Source: Gammaproteobacteria bacterium
GTDB taxonomy: Bacteria > Pseudomonadota > Gammaproteobacteria > Acidiferrobacterales > Sulfurifustaceae
Direction: 5' to 3'
DNA length: 63,909 nt
Assembly (NCBI GenBank): GCA_029863005.1
Contig: JAOTWF010000007.1
Span: 1-63,909, forward strand
Below the pieces are notes generated by a model. It ran no database searches. It was not told where the DNA came from and saw only the letters and a list, made by a program, of their open reading frames with translations. How positions within the stretch are numbered: position 1 is the stretch's first letter; each line of letters starts with the position of its first letter. Shown here piece after piece: positions 26,461 through 35,166 of this stretch. The position numbers and the translations under genes were made by a program.

Positions 26461-27392
26461 AGTCACGCTGGATTATTTTGATAACGCTTCAGTCTCTGCT
26501 GGCGGGTTGCGGGACACTCGCTCCTTCCGGTGGTTATTACGAAGACGATGGCCCCGGATCCCATCCGCCGGCGGACATCGAAAAAATTCCGGACGCGGTG
26601 CCGAAAATCGAGCCGCGTTCTGCCACCGGCAACAAACCCTACCTGGTAAACGGTATAACCTACACGCCCGTCTCCGTAACGCGTGGGTACCGCGAACGCG
26701 GGATCGCTTCCTGGTATGGAAAAAAATTTCACGGGAAGCGTACATCGAGCGGCGAACCCTACGACATGTACGCCATGACGGCGGCCCACAGAACGCTACC
26801 GCTGCCATCGTACGTGCGTGTGCGCAATCTGCAGAACGACCGCACGGTGGTGGTCAGAGTCAATGACCGCGGGCCATTCCTGCACAACCGTCTGATCGAT
26901 CTTTCCTACGCCGCGGCGGCCAAGCTCAACATTCTCGGAAACGGGACCGGTCTCGTGGAAATCGAAGCCGTGCACCCGGATGACCCCGCCACACAGATGG
27001 CCAAGGTAAAAATCTTCCCGCTCCAGATTATCTCACCCGCCGTCGCCGCCGAGCCCATTCCCGAGACTCCAGCAACCGCGCCAGCAACCGCGCCAGCAAC
27101 CGCGCCAGCAACCGCGCCAGCAACCGCGCCAGCAACCGCGCCAAAACTATTTCTGCAAGTGGGAGCGTTCACACAGTGGGACAACGCCGTCAACCTACGC
27201 AACCGTCTCGCGCGCGAATCGCTGGGCGTTATCTCCATCCAGCCCCCGCAGGAAATTATAGATACCATGTCAGAAAACACCTCCCTTTACCGGGTGCGCG
27301 TGGGGCCACTGGCCAGCGTGGAGGAGGGCGACCGGTTGACTGAACGCATTGTGCAGCTCGGCGTGACCGGTGCCCGGATTGTGGTCGAGTGA
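26457..27392 (+). CDS. rlpA: Septal ring lytic transglycosylase RlpA
   Basis: A 311-residue lipoprotein: lipobox LLAGC, a double-psi beta-barrel domain (about residues 80-170, GIASWYGKKFHGKRTSSGEP and VVVRVNDRGPFLHNRLIDLS with the catalytic Asp and His), a linker and a C-terminal SPOR domain (about 230-310) that binds denuded glycan at the septum. The linker contains six tandem PATA units encoded by a perfect 12-base repeat. It overlaps both mltB and dacC, so the three are coupled. Confidence 0.94.
   Translation: MKSRWIILITLQSLLAGCGTLAPSGGYYEDDGPGSHPPADIEKIPDAVPKIEPRSATGNKPYLVNGITYTPVSVTRGYRERGIASWYGKKFHGKRTSSGEPYDMYAMTAAHRTLPLPSYVRVRNLQNDRTVVVRVNDRGPFLHNRLIDLSYAAAAKLNILGNGTGLVEIEAVHPDDPATQMAKVKIFPLQIISPAVAAEPIPETPATAPATAPATAPATAPATAPATAPKLFLQVGAFTQWDNAVNLRNRLARESLGVISIQPPQEIIDTMSENTSLYRVRVGPLASVEEGDRLTERIVQLGVTGARIVVE
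27069..27140 (+). repeat. Six tandem copies of a 12-base repeat inside rlpA
   Basis: The unit CCAGCAACCGCG is repeated exactly six times, encoding PATA each time. Because it is a multiple of three, copy-number change alters only the length of the linker between the barrel and SPOR domains. Perfect identity of all copies, including third positions, indicates recent slippage. Confidence 0.95.
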
Positions 27393-28552
27393 TCCTAACC
27401 CGGCGCTTCTTCCCCCCACGGGGCTGGGCCGGAGGGATGTTGGTGGCGGCACTGTTTGTCAGCCGCGTGACCTTGGCGGCCCCGCCTGAGATACCGCCAC
27501 CGGACATTGCCGCTCCGGCCTGGATTCTCCTTGATCACGACAGTGGGCAGATACTGGCGGAAAAAAACAGTAATAATCCGTTTCCCCCGGCAAGCCTTAC
27601 CAAGCTCATGACGGCGTATGTACTTTTCGAAAAATTAAAAAGCGGAAGTCTTTCACTAAACGAAAAGATCAGCATCAGCCGGCGGGCCACGCAAGCCAGG
27701 GGGGCGCGGCTGTTCCTACGCGCCGGGTCGATGGTACGCGTGGAAGACCTATTGAAGGGAATGCTGGCGGTTTCCGCCAATGATGCAGCGTTGGCGCTCG
27801 TGGAACATACGGAGAAACATGAGGCCATTTTCGTCATGCTGATGAACGTGGCGGCGCGCGCGCTGGAACTGCGCCAAACCGTGTTCGTGAATGTCACGGG
27901 CCACGACGAGACGGGCCATGTTTCCACTGCGCGCGATCTCGCGCGCCTGACTTCGGCCCTGATCCGGGATTTCCCGGAGTATTATCCGTGGTTCGCCCGA
28001 AAGGAATTTACTTATAACGAAATCACCCAACACAATCATAACGCGCTGCTATGGCGCGATTCGAGCGTCGATGGCGTGAAAACCGGCCACACCCGCGCGG
28101 CCGGATACTGCCTTAGCGCCTCTTCCCGCCGCGACGGGATGCGCCTTATCGCCACGGTACTGGGTGCCCGCGATGAAAGCGCCCGAGTCCGCTCCGGACA
28201 GAAGCTCCTCGAGCACGGGTTTCGGCATTTTGAGACGCGCCTGCTCTATGCCGCCGATGTTCCGGCGCTGCGTGTGCGCCTGTGGATGGGGGACCAATCC
28301 ATGCTCCCGCTCGGAGTGCGCCAAAATCTATACCTGACCCTGCCCCGCGGCTGGCACGATAAGCTGCAAGCACGGCTGGTCGTTCGGGAGGCGCTGGCCG
28401 CCCCCGTGCAGCAGGGTCAGGTCATGGGCACGCTCGCGCTCGAGCTCGACCGGCAGCCCTATGCAGAATACCCTCTGGTGGCACTCAAGGAGATCGAAAC
28501 CGGCAATATCTTCCAGCGCACTATCGACAAAATCCAGCTCTGGTTACAGTAA
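27389..28552 (+). CDS. dacC: D-alanyl-D-alanine carboxypeptidase (PBP5/6 family)
   Basis: A 387-residue low-molecular-weight PBP. It has an N-terminal signal sequence, the SxxK motif in PPASLTKLMTAY, SxN in MLAVSANDAALAL and KTG in DGVKTGHTRAAGYCLSAS, then the C-terminal beta domain and an amphipathic tail ending FQRTIDKIQLWLQ for membrane attachment. It trims the terminal D-Ala from pentapeptides. It begins with GTG overlapping the rlpA stop. dacA would be an equally fitting name. Confidence 0.94.
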   Translation: MILTRRFFPPRGWAGGMLVAALFVSRVTLAAPPEIPPPDIAAPAWILLDHDSGQILAEKNSNNPFPPASLTKLMTAYVLFEKLKSGSLSLNEKISISRRATQARGARLFLRAGSMVRVEDLLKGMLAVSANDAALALVEHTEKHEAIFVMLMNVAARALELRQTVFVNVTGHDETGHVSTARDLARLTSALIRDFPEYYPWFARKEFTYNEITQHNHNALLWRDSSVDGVKTGHTRAAGYCLSASSRRDGMRLIATVLGARDESARVRSGQKLLEHGFRHFETRLLYAADVPALRVRLWMGDQSMLPLGVRQNLYLTLPRGWHDKLQARLVVREALAAPVQQGQVMGTLALELDRQPYAEYPLVALKEIETGNIFQRTIDKIQLWLQ

Positions 28553-28575
28553 TGCTTTCGCACAAGAGTAATTCC

Positions 28576-29436
28576 ATGTCACAGGTATATCTCAACGGAC
28601 AGTTTGTTCCGCCCGGTCAGGCCAAGGTCTCGGTGTTTGACCGCGGCTTCATCTTCGGTGACGGCGTGTATGAGGTCATCCCGGTCTTTGGCGGCCGGAT
28701 GTTTCGCCTCCCGCATCATCTCTCGCGTCTGGAGGCAAGCCTGGCCGCCATCCGTCTGCGTAACCCCCACTCGACAAAAGAATGGAAATCAATTCTCTCC
28801 CAGTTGCTGGATGGCCATGCCAACGCCGATCAGTCAATTTACCTGCAGATCACCCGCGGCGTGGCGCCGCGCGATCATGCGTTTCCGACCAATGTCACGC
28901 CCACGGTATTCGCCTACGCCCAGCCGCTCAACTATTCCCCGGCGGCGCAGCTCGCGGAGGGCGTGGCCGCCGTGACGGCCGAAGACATTCGCTGGCAGCG
29001 CTGCGACATCAAGGCCATTGCGCTTCTGGCCAACGCGCTGTTGCGCCAACAGGCGATCGAGCAGCAGGCCGCGGAGGCGATTCTGATACGCGAAGGTGTC
29101 GTCACCGAGGGGGCGGCCAGCAATATCTTTTTCGTCAAGGACGATCGCCTCGTCACGCCCCCGAAAGGACCTTTCATCCTTCCCGGCATCACGCGTGATC
29201 TGGTCGTGGAAATCGCGCGCGCGAATGGCATTATCTGCGACGAGCAACCGATCAAAACCGAAATGCTGCGCTCCGCTGACGAGCTATGGCTTACCAGCTC
29301 GACCAAAGAAATCCTGCCCATCACACGCCTGGATGGCAAACCGGTGGGCCGGGGAAAACCGGGGGCGATGCATGCCAAGCTGTTTGCGTTATACAAGGAA
29401 TATAAACAGGCCTTCATCCGAGGGGAGGTGGACTGA
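28576..29436 (+). CDS. dat: D-amino acid aminotransferase (D-alanine transaminase)
   Basis: A 286-residue class IV PLP-dependent aminotransferase: FDRGFIFGDGVYEVIPVFGG, PLP lysine in RCDIKAIALLANALLRQQA (about residue 146), EGAASNIFFVKDD and ELWLTSSTKEILPITRLDG. It interconverts D-alanine and D-glutamate with 2-oxo acids and so fits a wall-synthesis cluster. ATG 28576 fits the family start better than the ATG at 28552 that overlaps dacC. In many relatives the small ybeD-type gene lies between this point and lipB; it is absent here. Confidence 0.9.
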   Translation: MSQVYLNGQFVPPGQAKVSVFDRGFIFGDGVYEVIPVFGGRMFRLPHHLSRLEASLAAIRLRNPHSTKEWKSILSQLLDGHANADQSIYLQITRGVAPRDHAFPTNVTPTVFAYAQPLNYSPAAQLAEGVAAVTAEDIRWQRCDIKAIALLANALLRQQAIEQQAAEAILIREGVVTEGAASNIFFVKDDRLVTPPKGPFILPGITRDLVVEIARANGIICDEQPIKTEMLRSADELWLTSSTKEILPITRLDGKPVGRGKPGAMHAKLFALYKEYKQAFIRGEVD

Positions 29437-30119
29437 TGCAATCTGCTCGTCATCTCGCGTCGTTCAGAACGGTCACATTGCGAACGCTCGGGCGCGTGGA
29501 TTATGTCTCAACATTCCGCGCCATGCAGGCGTTCTCGATAGATCGTACGTCGGTAACACCGGATGAAATATGGCTGCTCGAACATCCGCCGGTGTTCACC
29601 ATGGGCCTTAAGGGGCGTGACGGAACACGGACGGATATTGACGGCATCCCGCTGGTCTACACCGACCGGGGGGGCGACATCACCTATCACGGACCGGGGC
29701 AGTTGGTGGCTTATCTCCTTATGGATCTGGCCCGGCGCGGCTTCGGGCCCAAGCCGCTCGTCAGGGCCATGGAACAGGCGATCATCAACCTGCTGGCCGA
29801 CCATGGGATAGTGGGCGAGCGGCATCTCGGTGCACCCGGAGTTTATACCGCGCAAGGCAAAATCGCTGCGCTCGGTCTGCGCGTGAAACAGGGACGCAGC
29901 TATCATGGCCTCGCGCTTAATATCAACATGGATCTCGCGCCTTATTCCCGGATCCATCCCTGCGGTTATCCTGGTCAACCGGTCACACAACTGGCTGATT
30001 TGGGCATTCACGTCAAGCCGGCGACTATCGGTCGGGAGCTGATCGGGAAACTGACGACGGAGCTGGGGTATACTGATTATCAGCCGGAATCAGACGACTT
30101 CTGGCCTATTCATCCGTAA
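29436..30119 (+). CDS. lipB: Octanoyl-ACP:protein octanoyltransferase LipB
   Basis: A 227-residue LipB: RGGDITYHGPGQLVAYLLMD, the catalytic Lys in GKIAALGLRVKQGRSYHGLA and the catalytic Cys in IHPCGYPGQPVTQLADLG. It transfers octanoate from acyl carrier protein to lipoyl domains of pyruvate and 2-oxoglutarate dehydrogenases or GcvH. The ATG overlaps the dat stop (TGATG). lipA follows six bases later. Confidence 0.96.
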   Translation: MQSARHLASFRTVTLRTLGRVDYVSTFRAMQAFSIDRTSVTPDEIWLLEHPPVFTMGLKGRDGTRTDIDGIPLVYTDRGGDITYHGPGQLVAYLLMDLARRGFGPKPLVRAMEQAIINLLADHGIVGERHLGAPGVYTAQGKIAALGLRVKQGRSYHGLALNINMDLAPYSRIHPCGYPGQPVTQLADLGIHVKPATIGRELIGKLTTELGYTDYQPESDDFWPIHP

Positions 30120-30125
30120 ATTACC

Positions 30126-31082
30126 GTGGCCCACGACAAAATTCATACACACACCGCCATCGATCAAAAAGGGGCGGCCAAGACCGCGCGCATCCCGATC
30201 AAGATCGCACCGCAAGTGGAACTGCCGCGCAAACCGGCGTGGATTCGCGCCAAGAGCCCGACCCACCCGGAGGTCGGCCGTCTTAAAAATCTGCTACGCG
30301 CCCATGCGCTGCACACGGTATGCGAAGAGGCCTCCTGCCCGAATCTCGGTGAATGCTTCAGCCACGGCACCGCCACCTTCATGATCATGGGACGATTGTG
30401 CACGCGTCGCTGCCCGTTCTGTGACGTGGCGCATGGACGTCCGCATTCGCTCGACACCGACGAGCCGGAAAATCTAGCTCGCGCCATAGCCGAAATGAAA
30501 CTCAAATTTGTGGTCATCACCTCGGTCGATCGTGATGACCTGCGCGACGGCGGGGCGGCCCATTTCGCCGATTGCATCCGCGCCGTACGGAGGCACACGC
30601 CCGAAACTTCTGTTGAAATCCTCGTACCGGATTTTCGCGGGCGCATGGACGTGGCGCTCGAAACCCTGAGCGGGGCGCTGCCAAACGTCTTCAACCACAA
30701 TCTTGAAACCGTCCCACGCCTGTACCAGGCCGCACGACCGGGTGCGGACTATCGCCACTCGTTGACGCTGTTGCGCCAGTTCAAGGAACGGCATCCCGGC
30801 CTTCCGACCAAATCCGGCCTGATGGTAGGCCTCGGGGAAACCAACGAGGAAATCCTGGAGGTCATGCGCGACCTGCGCGAACATGGCTGCGAATTACTGA
30901 CCGTCGGGCAGTACCTGCAGCCGAGCCGGCATCATTTGCCGGTAACGCGGTTCGTAAAACCCGATGAATTCGACGAATTTGGACGGGCCGCGCGCAATAT
31001 GGGATTTCGGAATGTAGCCAGTGGACCGATGGTGCGTTCTTCCTATCACGCCGAACGGCAGGCCGCCGGACTTTCTTTCTGA
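30126..31082 (+). CDS. lipA: Lipoyl synthase LipA
   Basis: A 318-residue radical SAM enzyme with the two clusters of lipoyl synthases: the auxiliary set C-x4-C-x5-C in [14 protein letters not shown] and the SAM-binding [12 protein letters not shown]-terminal [14 protein letters not shown] supplies the serine ligand of the auxiliary cluster. It inserts two sulfurs into protein-bound octanoate. The start is GTG at 30126. It ends the cell-wall/lipoate run together with the DUF218 gene. Confidence 0.97.
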   Translation: MAHDKIHTHTAIDQKGAAKTARIPIKIAPQVELPRKPAWIRAKSPTHPEVGRLKNLLRAHALHTVCEEASCPNLGECFSHGTATFMIMGRLCTRRCPFCDVAHGRPHSLDTDEPENLARAIAEMKLKFVVITSVDRDDLRDGGAAHFADCIRAVRRHTPETSVEILVPDFRGRMDVALETLSGALPNVFNHNLETVPRLYQAARPGADYRHSLTLLRQFKERHPGLPTKSGLMVGLGETNEEILEVMRDLREHGCELLTVGQYLQPSRHHLPVTRFVKPDEFDEFGRAARNMGFRNVASGPMVRSSYHAERQAAGLSF

Positions 31083-31122
31083 TGCCAAAAAAGGAAGTCC
31101 CGTTTCATGGATCCCCTCCCGC

Positions 31123-31941
31123 TTGGTAGACATCGCTTCCAAGATTCAGGCGCTGTTCCTCCTCCCTCCGGGCATTATCATCGTCACCGCCCTGCTGGGA
31201 TTTCTCATCCAGATCCGCTGGCTGCTGGCCGGTAGCTTCATTGTCGCGCTCAGCTTTGCCGCTCTTTTGATTCTGAGTCTTCCATTTACCGGCCAGCGCT
31301 TGATGGCCGATATCGAATCACGCATTTCGCCGCTGCGATTGACCGACGCCGCAGACGGTGGCCCGGCGCCCGGCGCCATCATTATTTTAGGTGGCGGCCG
31401 ATACACCGAGGCACCGGAGTACGGTAATCGCGACAGTGTCAGCCAGGTGACATTGGAGCGAATTCGCTACGGGGCGCACCTGCATCGCCTGACGGGCCTG
31501 CCCATCCTGGTGAGTAGTGGCAGCCCCTACGGTGAGCAAGTACCGGAGGCAGAATTGATGAAAACTGCGCTGGAAAGTGATTTCCAGGTGGCGGTCAAAT
31601 GGATCGAAAGCCAATCCGCCAACACCCTTGAAAACGCCCGATATACCAAGATCATGCTGGCGCAGGCAAAAGTGCGACGCGCCTATCTCGTGACGCACGC
31701 CTTCCACATGCCGCGCGCCGTGTGGTCGTTCGAAAACGAGGGCATCCATACGATCCCGGCACCTATGGGATTCACCACACTCAACAAGGAAGACCGCGAA
31801 ACGCTGGGTTATTTTCCATCTGCCTCCGGATTGCACTTAAGCAGCATAGCGTTACGCGAGCACCTGGGAATGCTTTGGTACAAACTCAAACACGGCAAGG
31901 TAAAATTATCGCCGACAACGAAACCGGCCACGGCGAACTGA
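31123..31941 (+). CDS. ElyC/SanA/YdcF family (DUF218) membrane protein
   Basis: A 272-residue protein with two N-terminal membrane helices and a DUF218 domain: AIIILGGGRYTEAPEYGNRD, GLPILVSSGSPYGEQVPEAE, ANTLENARYTKIMLAQ and AYLVTHAFHMPRAVWSFENE. It resembles E. coli ElyC, which affects lipid-carrier use in peptidoglycan synthesis. The start is uncertain. I chose TTG 31123 because the family begins just before the first helix; the open frame continues upstream into lipA to 31021. Its place after a wall-synthesis operon agrees with an envelope role. Confidence 0.8.
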   Translation: MVDIASKIQALFLLPPGIIIVTALLGFLIQIRWLLAGSFIVALSFAALLILSLPFTGQRLMADIESRISPLRLTDAADGGPAPGAIIILGGGRYTEAPEYGNRDSVSQVTLERIRYGAHLHRLTGLPILVSSGSPYGEQVPEAELMKTALESDFQVAVKWIESQSANTLENARYTKIMLAQAKVRRAYLVTHAFHMPRAVWSFENEGIHTIPAPMGFTTLNKEDRETLGYFPSASGLHLSSIALREHLGMLWYKLKHGKVKLSPTTKPATAN

Positions 31942-32229
31942 TCCAGGAAGCTCGATTCGAAAATCAGGACACGCCGCGTTTCAGAGAGAGGATCTCGGAG
32001 ATTACGGGCTCCACCACGTCTGCGAACTTATTCTGAGTATCAAGAATGGTGTCGATGTGCCGCAGCATTAGGTATTGTTTCCGGAAGAAAGCTACAAGTA
32101 CCGTGCCAGACAAGTCTCTGGCGAATATGCCGCGCGTAGACACTAGCGTCTTCCAGATATACGTTTTTCACGTTCAGCACTCACAGGATATCCCTTGATT
32201 TTACTTGGAAATCCAGCTTGAAGGTCTAC
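31942..32229. other. Intergenic region before the sigma-54 promoter
   Basis: No complete gene is visible. On the minus strand, 31964-32167 is open for 67 codons and ends FADVVEPVISEILSLKRGVS, which looks protein-like, but it has no start near a ribosome-binding site and I cannot name it. It may be a decayed gene tail or chance. Confidence 0.3.
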
Positions 32230-32245
32230 TGGCATGGCCTTTGCA
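32230..32245 (+). promoter_or_regulatory. Sigma-54 (-24/-12) promoter of the tandem TusA-like gene
   Basis: TGGCATGGCCTTTGCA matches the RpoN consensus TGGCACG-N4-TTGCA with the invariant GG and GC exactly ten bases apart. The predicted start is near 32256, about 35 bases before the ATG at 32291. An enhancer-binding activator would be required; none is in the window. Confidence 0.75.
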
Positions 32246-32290
32246 CATTTAAGTTAGGTATCTAATAACTTTTAAGGACAGAGGCGTCAC

Positions 32291-32788
32291 ATGACCGCAA
32301 AGACCAAGACTCATGAACTACCCGCGATGAATCCGCAGGTCACGCTCGATCTGAATGGATTTTCTTCGCCTGGCCCGCTTCCGGCACTGCGCCGCGCCAT
32401 GCGGAAGCTGGAGGAAGGCCAAGTAGCGCTAGTGATCAGCGACTATCCCGGGGTGGAAAACGATCTTTATGTCTGGGCCACGCATACGAACAATCAACTT
32501 CTCTTTATCGACCGGACCCGTCCCAAGGGTTTTGGCTTTTATCTCCTGAAGGGGGATCTCTGGCCGGTGGAACGGACCGTGGACGTTACCGGGCATCGCT
32601 GCCCCACGCCCGTGCTGGAGGGCAGCAAATTGATAGCTCAGCTTAAAACTGGACAGAACATCAAGCTAATAAGTGACTGCCCGGCCTCCCCGACTGAGAT
32701 CAACAGCTGGATTAAGACCACCGGCCATAAGCTGCTCGGGATGACGGAAGATGCTCGTGGCGTGTACCGCTACTACATCAAGAAGTAA
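32291..32788 (+). CDS. Tandem TusA-like sulfur-carrier protein
   Basis: A 165-residue protein made of two TusA/SirA-like modules. The second (about residues 95-165) has the sulfur-carrier signature TVDVTGHRCPTPVLEGSKLI with C104 in CPTP and C130 near the second core strand. The first (about 17-90) aligns with the same fold, LDLNGFSSPGPLPALRRAMR, but the cysteine position is occupied by Ser-Ser, so only one site can carry persulfide. TusA proteins pass sulfane sulfur in tRNA thiolation, molybdenum cofactor synthesis and, in sulfur oxidisers, Dsr/Hdr pathways. A sigma-54 promoter lies upstream and AAGGAC precedes the ATG. Confidence 0.8.
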   Translation: MTAKTKTHELPAMNPQVTLDLNGFSSPGPLPALRRAMRKLEEGQVALVISDYPGVENDLYVWATHTNNQLLFIDRTRPKGFGFYLLKGDLWPVERTVDVTGHRCPTPVLEGSKLIAQLKTGQNIKLISDCPASPTEINSWIKTTGHKLLGMTEDARGVYRYYIKK

Positions 32789-32809
32789 CTGATCCCATCC
32801 TGGACAGAA

Positions 32810-32842
32810 CGAGAAAGGCCGGCTTCATGCCGGCCTTTCTCG
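32810..32842. terminator. Strong bidirectional hairpin between convergent genes
   Basis: CGAGAAAGGCCGGC and GCCGGCCTTTCTCG form a perfect 14-base-pair stem with a five-base loop. It sits 22 bases after the TusA-like gene and 20 bases after the radical SAM gene on the other strand. The U-tracts are short and lie within the stem, so it probably works in both directions. Confidence 0.8.
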
Positions 32843-32861
32843 TTTCAAGCACCAAGAACAT

Positions 32862-33941
32862 TCAGAAAAGGGGAAGCTGGGACCGGTCCGCGGGTGAGCG
32901 AAATCGATCATGAGCCTGCGTGCGTTCCTCCAAGTTGAAACCCAGCCGGCGGCAGGCCACCGCAAAGCGGTCCTCGATCAAATCGGCGATCGAGCCGCTC
33001 CCGCGCAGGCGTGACCCAAAGCGCGGATCATTGTCGCGCCCGCCACGCGTATTCCGCACCAGGCTCATGACATGCTCAGCCTTAAGCGGCGCATGCCGCG
33101 TCAACCATTCGCGAAACAGATTTTTCACTTCGTGCGGCAGACGCAACAGCACGTAACCGGCCGAGCATGCCCCGGCGGCATGCGATGCTTCCAAAATGTT
33201 CTCCATGTGATGGCACGTCAGTCCCGGGATGACTGGCGCCACCATCACCCCTACGGGCACCCCGACCGCCGTCAATCGTTGCACGGCTTCCAGCCGCCGG
33301 GCAGGTGCGGCCGCGCGTGGCTCGAGGCGCCGTGCAAGCTCCCGGTCGAGTGTTGTGATGGACAGAAACACGTGCACCAGACGCTCGCGCGCCATGGGCG
33401 CGAGCAGATCAAGGTCACGCTCGATCAGCGCCGACTTGGTCACGATGGACAGTGGATGCCGGCACTCGGCCAACACCTCGAGTATTTCACGCATGACACG
33501 GTAGCGCCGCTCGATCGGCTGGTAGGGGTCGGTGTTGGTCCCGAGGGCGATGGACCGGCAGCGATAACCGGGTTGCGCCAGTTCTGCGCGCAGACGTTTC
33601 GCAGCGTTTGTTTTGGCGAACAGACGGCTCTCGAAATCGAGGCCTGAAGACAACCCGACGTAGGCGTGGCTCGGCCGCGCGTAGCAGTAAACGCAGCCGT
33701 GCTCGCAGCCGCGATACGGATTGATGGATTGCTCGAAGGGGATGTCGGGCGAATCGTTGCGTGTGATGATGCTCCGGCATTGCTCGATGCGCACCGTGGT
33801 TTTGAGCGGGGGGATGTCCTCCTCCACGGTCCAACCGTCGTCATACGGGTCGCGCGTCAGACGCTCAAATCTTCCTTCGGGATTCGATACCGTGCCACGC
33901 CCTTTGACGGCCTTATTTCGGGATATGCTGCCGGTGTCCAT
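32862..33941 (-). CDS. PA0069-type radical SAM protein
   Basis: A 359-residue radical SAM enzyme with the cluster motif CEHGCVYCYARP preceded by FEQSINPYRG, the signature of the PA0069/Rv2578c (SplB-like) group. Its reaction is not known; the distant relation to spore photoproduct lyase has led to the idea of a DNA-related role. The chosen ATG at 33941 overlaps the end of dinB by 29 bases, so it is the third gene of a lexA-dinB-radical SAM operon. That linkage to a SOS-type regulator and a lesion-bypass polymerase supports, but does not prove, a role in DNA repair. Confidence 0.85.
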   Translation of the reverse strand: MDTGSISRNKAVKGRGTVSNPEGRFERLTRDPYDDGWTVEEDIPPLKTTVRIEQCRSIITRNDSPDIPFEQSINPYRGCEHGCVYCYARPSHAYVGLSSGLDFESRLFAKTNAAKRLRAELAQPGYRCRSIALGTNTDPYQPIERRYRVMREILEVLAECRHPLSIVTKSALIERDLDLLAPMARERLVHVFLSITTLDRELARRLEPRAAAPARRLEAVQRLTAVGVPVGVMVAPVIPGLTCHHMENILEASHAAGACSAGYVLLRLPHEVKNLFREWLTRHAPLKAEHVMSLVRNTRGGRDNDPRFGSRLRGSGSIADLIEDRFAVACRRLGFNLEERTQAHDRFRSPADRSQLPLF

Positions 33942-35160
33942 CCGGGCGCCAGGCGGGGGCGATAACGTTGGGCATGGTGGAGCGCGCGAGCAGGGTCGCC
34001 GGGGCGAGGGTGAATTCGCCGTAACGCAGATTGATGCGGTCGATGGCACCGAAGCGGCGCGCGCGGCGCGTGTCGGCGGCGGGGAACAGCTCAAGCTGCC
34101 CGGAGGCCGACCGCAGGTGCAGGGCCGTGACCTGCACGTGGGTCACGGCCGTACCGTGCCAGCGGCGGCGCAGAAACTTCCGCGCCAGCTCGAACAGCGG
34201 CTTGCCGTCGGGGGTTCCGTGCGCCAGCGTGAACAACTGGTCGATCGTTTCACCCGAAGCCTCGAGCCGCAGGCCGACGTACAGCCGGCCGGCCTGCATG
34301 TCGTGATGGCGCAGGCGCGCCGCCACCTTCTCGCACATGTGCCGCAGGTAAACCTCGATCACCGCGGCCTGCGCGGTGTGCGGCGGCAGCACCTTGCCGT
34401 GGCCGACAGATTTCGGCGGGGCGATTTCAGTCAGCAGCGGTTCGGTATCGCGGCCCTGGCACGCGAGCCAGAGGTACTTCCCGGTCACGCCGTAGCGCCG
34501 CGCCAGCACCGTCAGCGGCAGGCGCGCGACATCGCCGCAGGTGCGCGCGCCGTACAACGATAAAAACTCGGCGATGTGCGGACCCAGGCCGCACAGCTTT
34601 TCCATCGGGATATCGTTCAGTCGGCTGCGCGCTGCCCACGGCGGGATCAGGGTCAGGCCGTTGGGCTTTTTCAGGTCCGAGGCGATCTTGGCGGTGGACT
34701 TGTTGCCAGCGACACCAATGGAACAAGGCAGCCCGCCGCTGATCTCAAAGATGCGCTGGCGCGCCAGATGCGCGATCCGCTCGGGGCTCCCGTGCAGGCG
34801 CTGGCAGTGGGTGACGTCAATGAATGCTTCATCCACGCTGAATACTTCCACGTCCGGGCTGATATCGACCAAAGCACGCATGATGCGCGTCGAGACGGCG
34901 GCATAAACCTTGGGCCGCGCTGGGCGCTGGATGAGGCCGGGGCAAAGTCTACGCGCCTCGTACACGCGCATGCCAGTTTTCACGCCGAAGGCACGCGCCT
35001 CGTACGAGCAGGTGATGAGCGTGGTGCCGACCGCGCCGTTGGTGACACCGACGGGCCGCCCGCGCAGCTCGGGAAAATCACGCTGCTCGACCGACGCGAA
35101 GAAGGCGTTCATGTCGATGTGAAGAATGGCCCGTGGCCAGAGGCGCGTTGATGCCGCCAT
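33913..35160 (-). CDS. dinB: Y-family DNA polymerase IV
   Basis: A 415-residue translesion polymerase: catalytic aspartate D16 in ILHIDMNAFFASVEQ, D110-E111 in VFSVDEAFIDVT, the YEARAFGVKTGM finger motif, the thumb helix-hairpin-helix LCGLGPHIAEFLSLYG and the little-finger domain. The C-terminal tail is longer than in E. coli Pol IV, and no exact clamp-binding motif is obvious to me, although QLELFP is a reasonable candidate. It starts six bases after the lexA-like gene and is therefore likely to be induced by DNA damage. Confidence 0.92.
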   Translation of the reverse strand: MAASTRLWPRAILHIDMNAFFASVEQRDFPELRGRPVGVTNGAVGTTLITCSYEARAFGVKTGMRVYEARRLCPGLIQRPARPKVYAAVSTRIMRALVDISPDVEVFSVDEAFIDVTHCQRLHGSPERIAHLARQRIFEISGGLPCSIGVAGNKSTAKIASDLKKPNGLTLIPPWAARSRLNDIPMEKLCGLGPHIAEFLSLYGARTCGDVARLPLTVLARRYGVTGKYLWLACQGRDTEPLLTEIAPPKSVGHGKVLPPHTAQAAVIEVYLRHMCEKVAARLRHHDMQAGRLYVGLRLEASGETIDQLFTLAHGTPDGKPLFELARKFLRRRWHGTAVTHVQVTALHLRSASGQLELFPAADTRRARRFGAIDRINLRYGEFTLAPATLLARSTMPNVIAPAWRPDGHRQHIPK

Positions 35161-35166
35161 GGCGTA

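Noticed and set aside
27069-27140. Regular short repeats that might suggest a CRISPR array
   Set aside because: The units are directly adjacent with no spacers, lie in frame inside rlpA and encode PATA.
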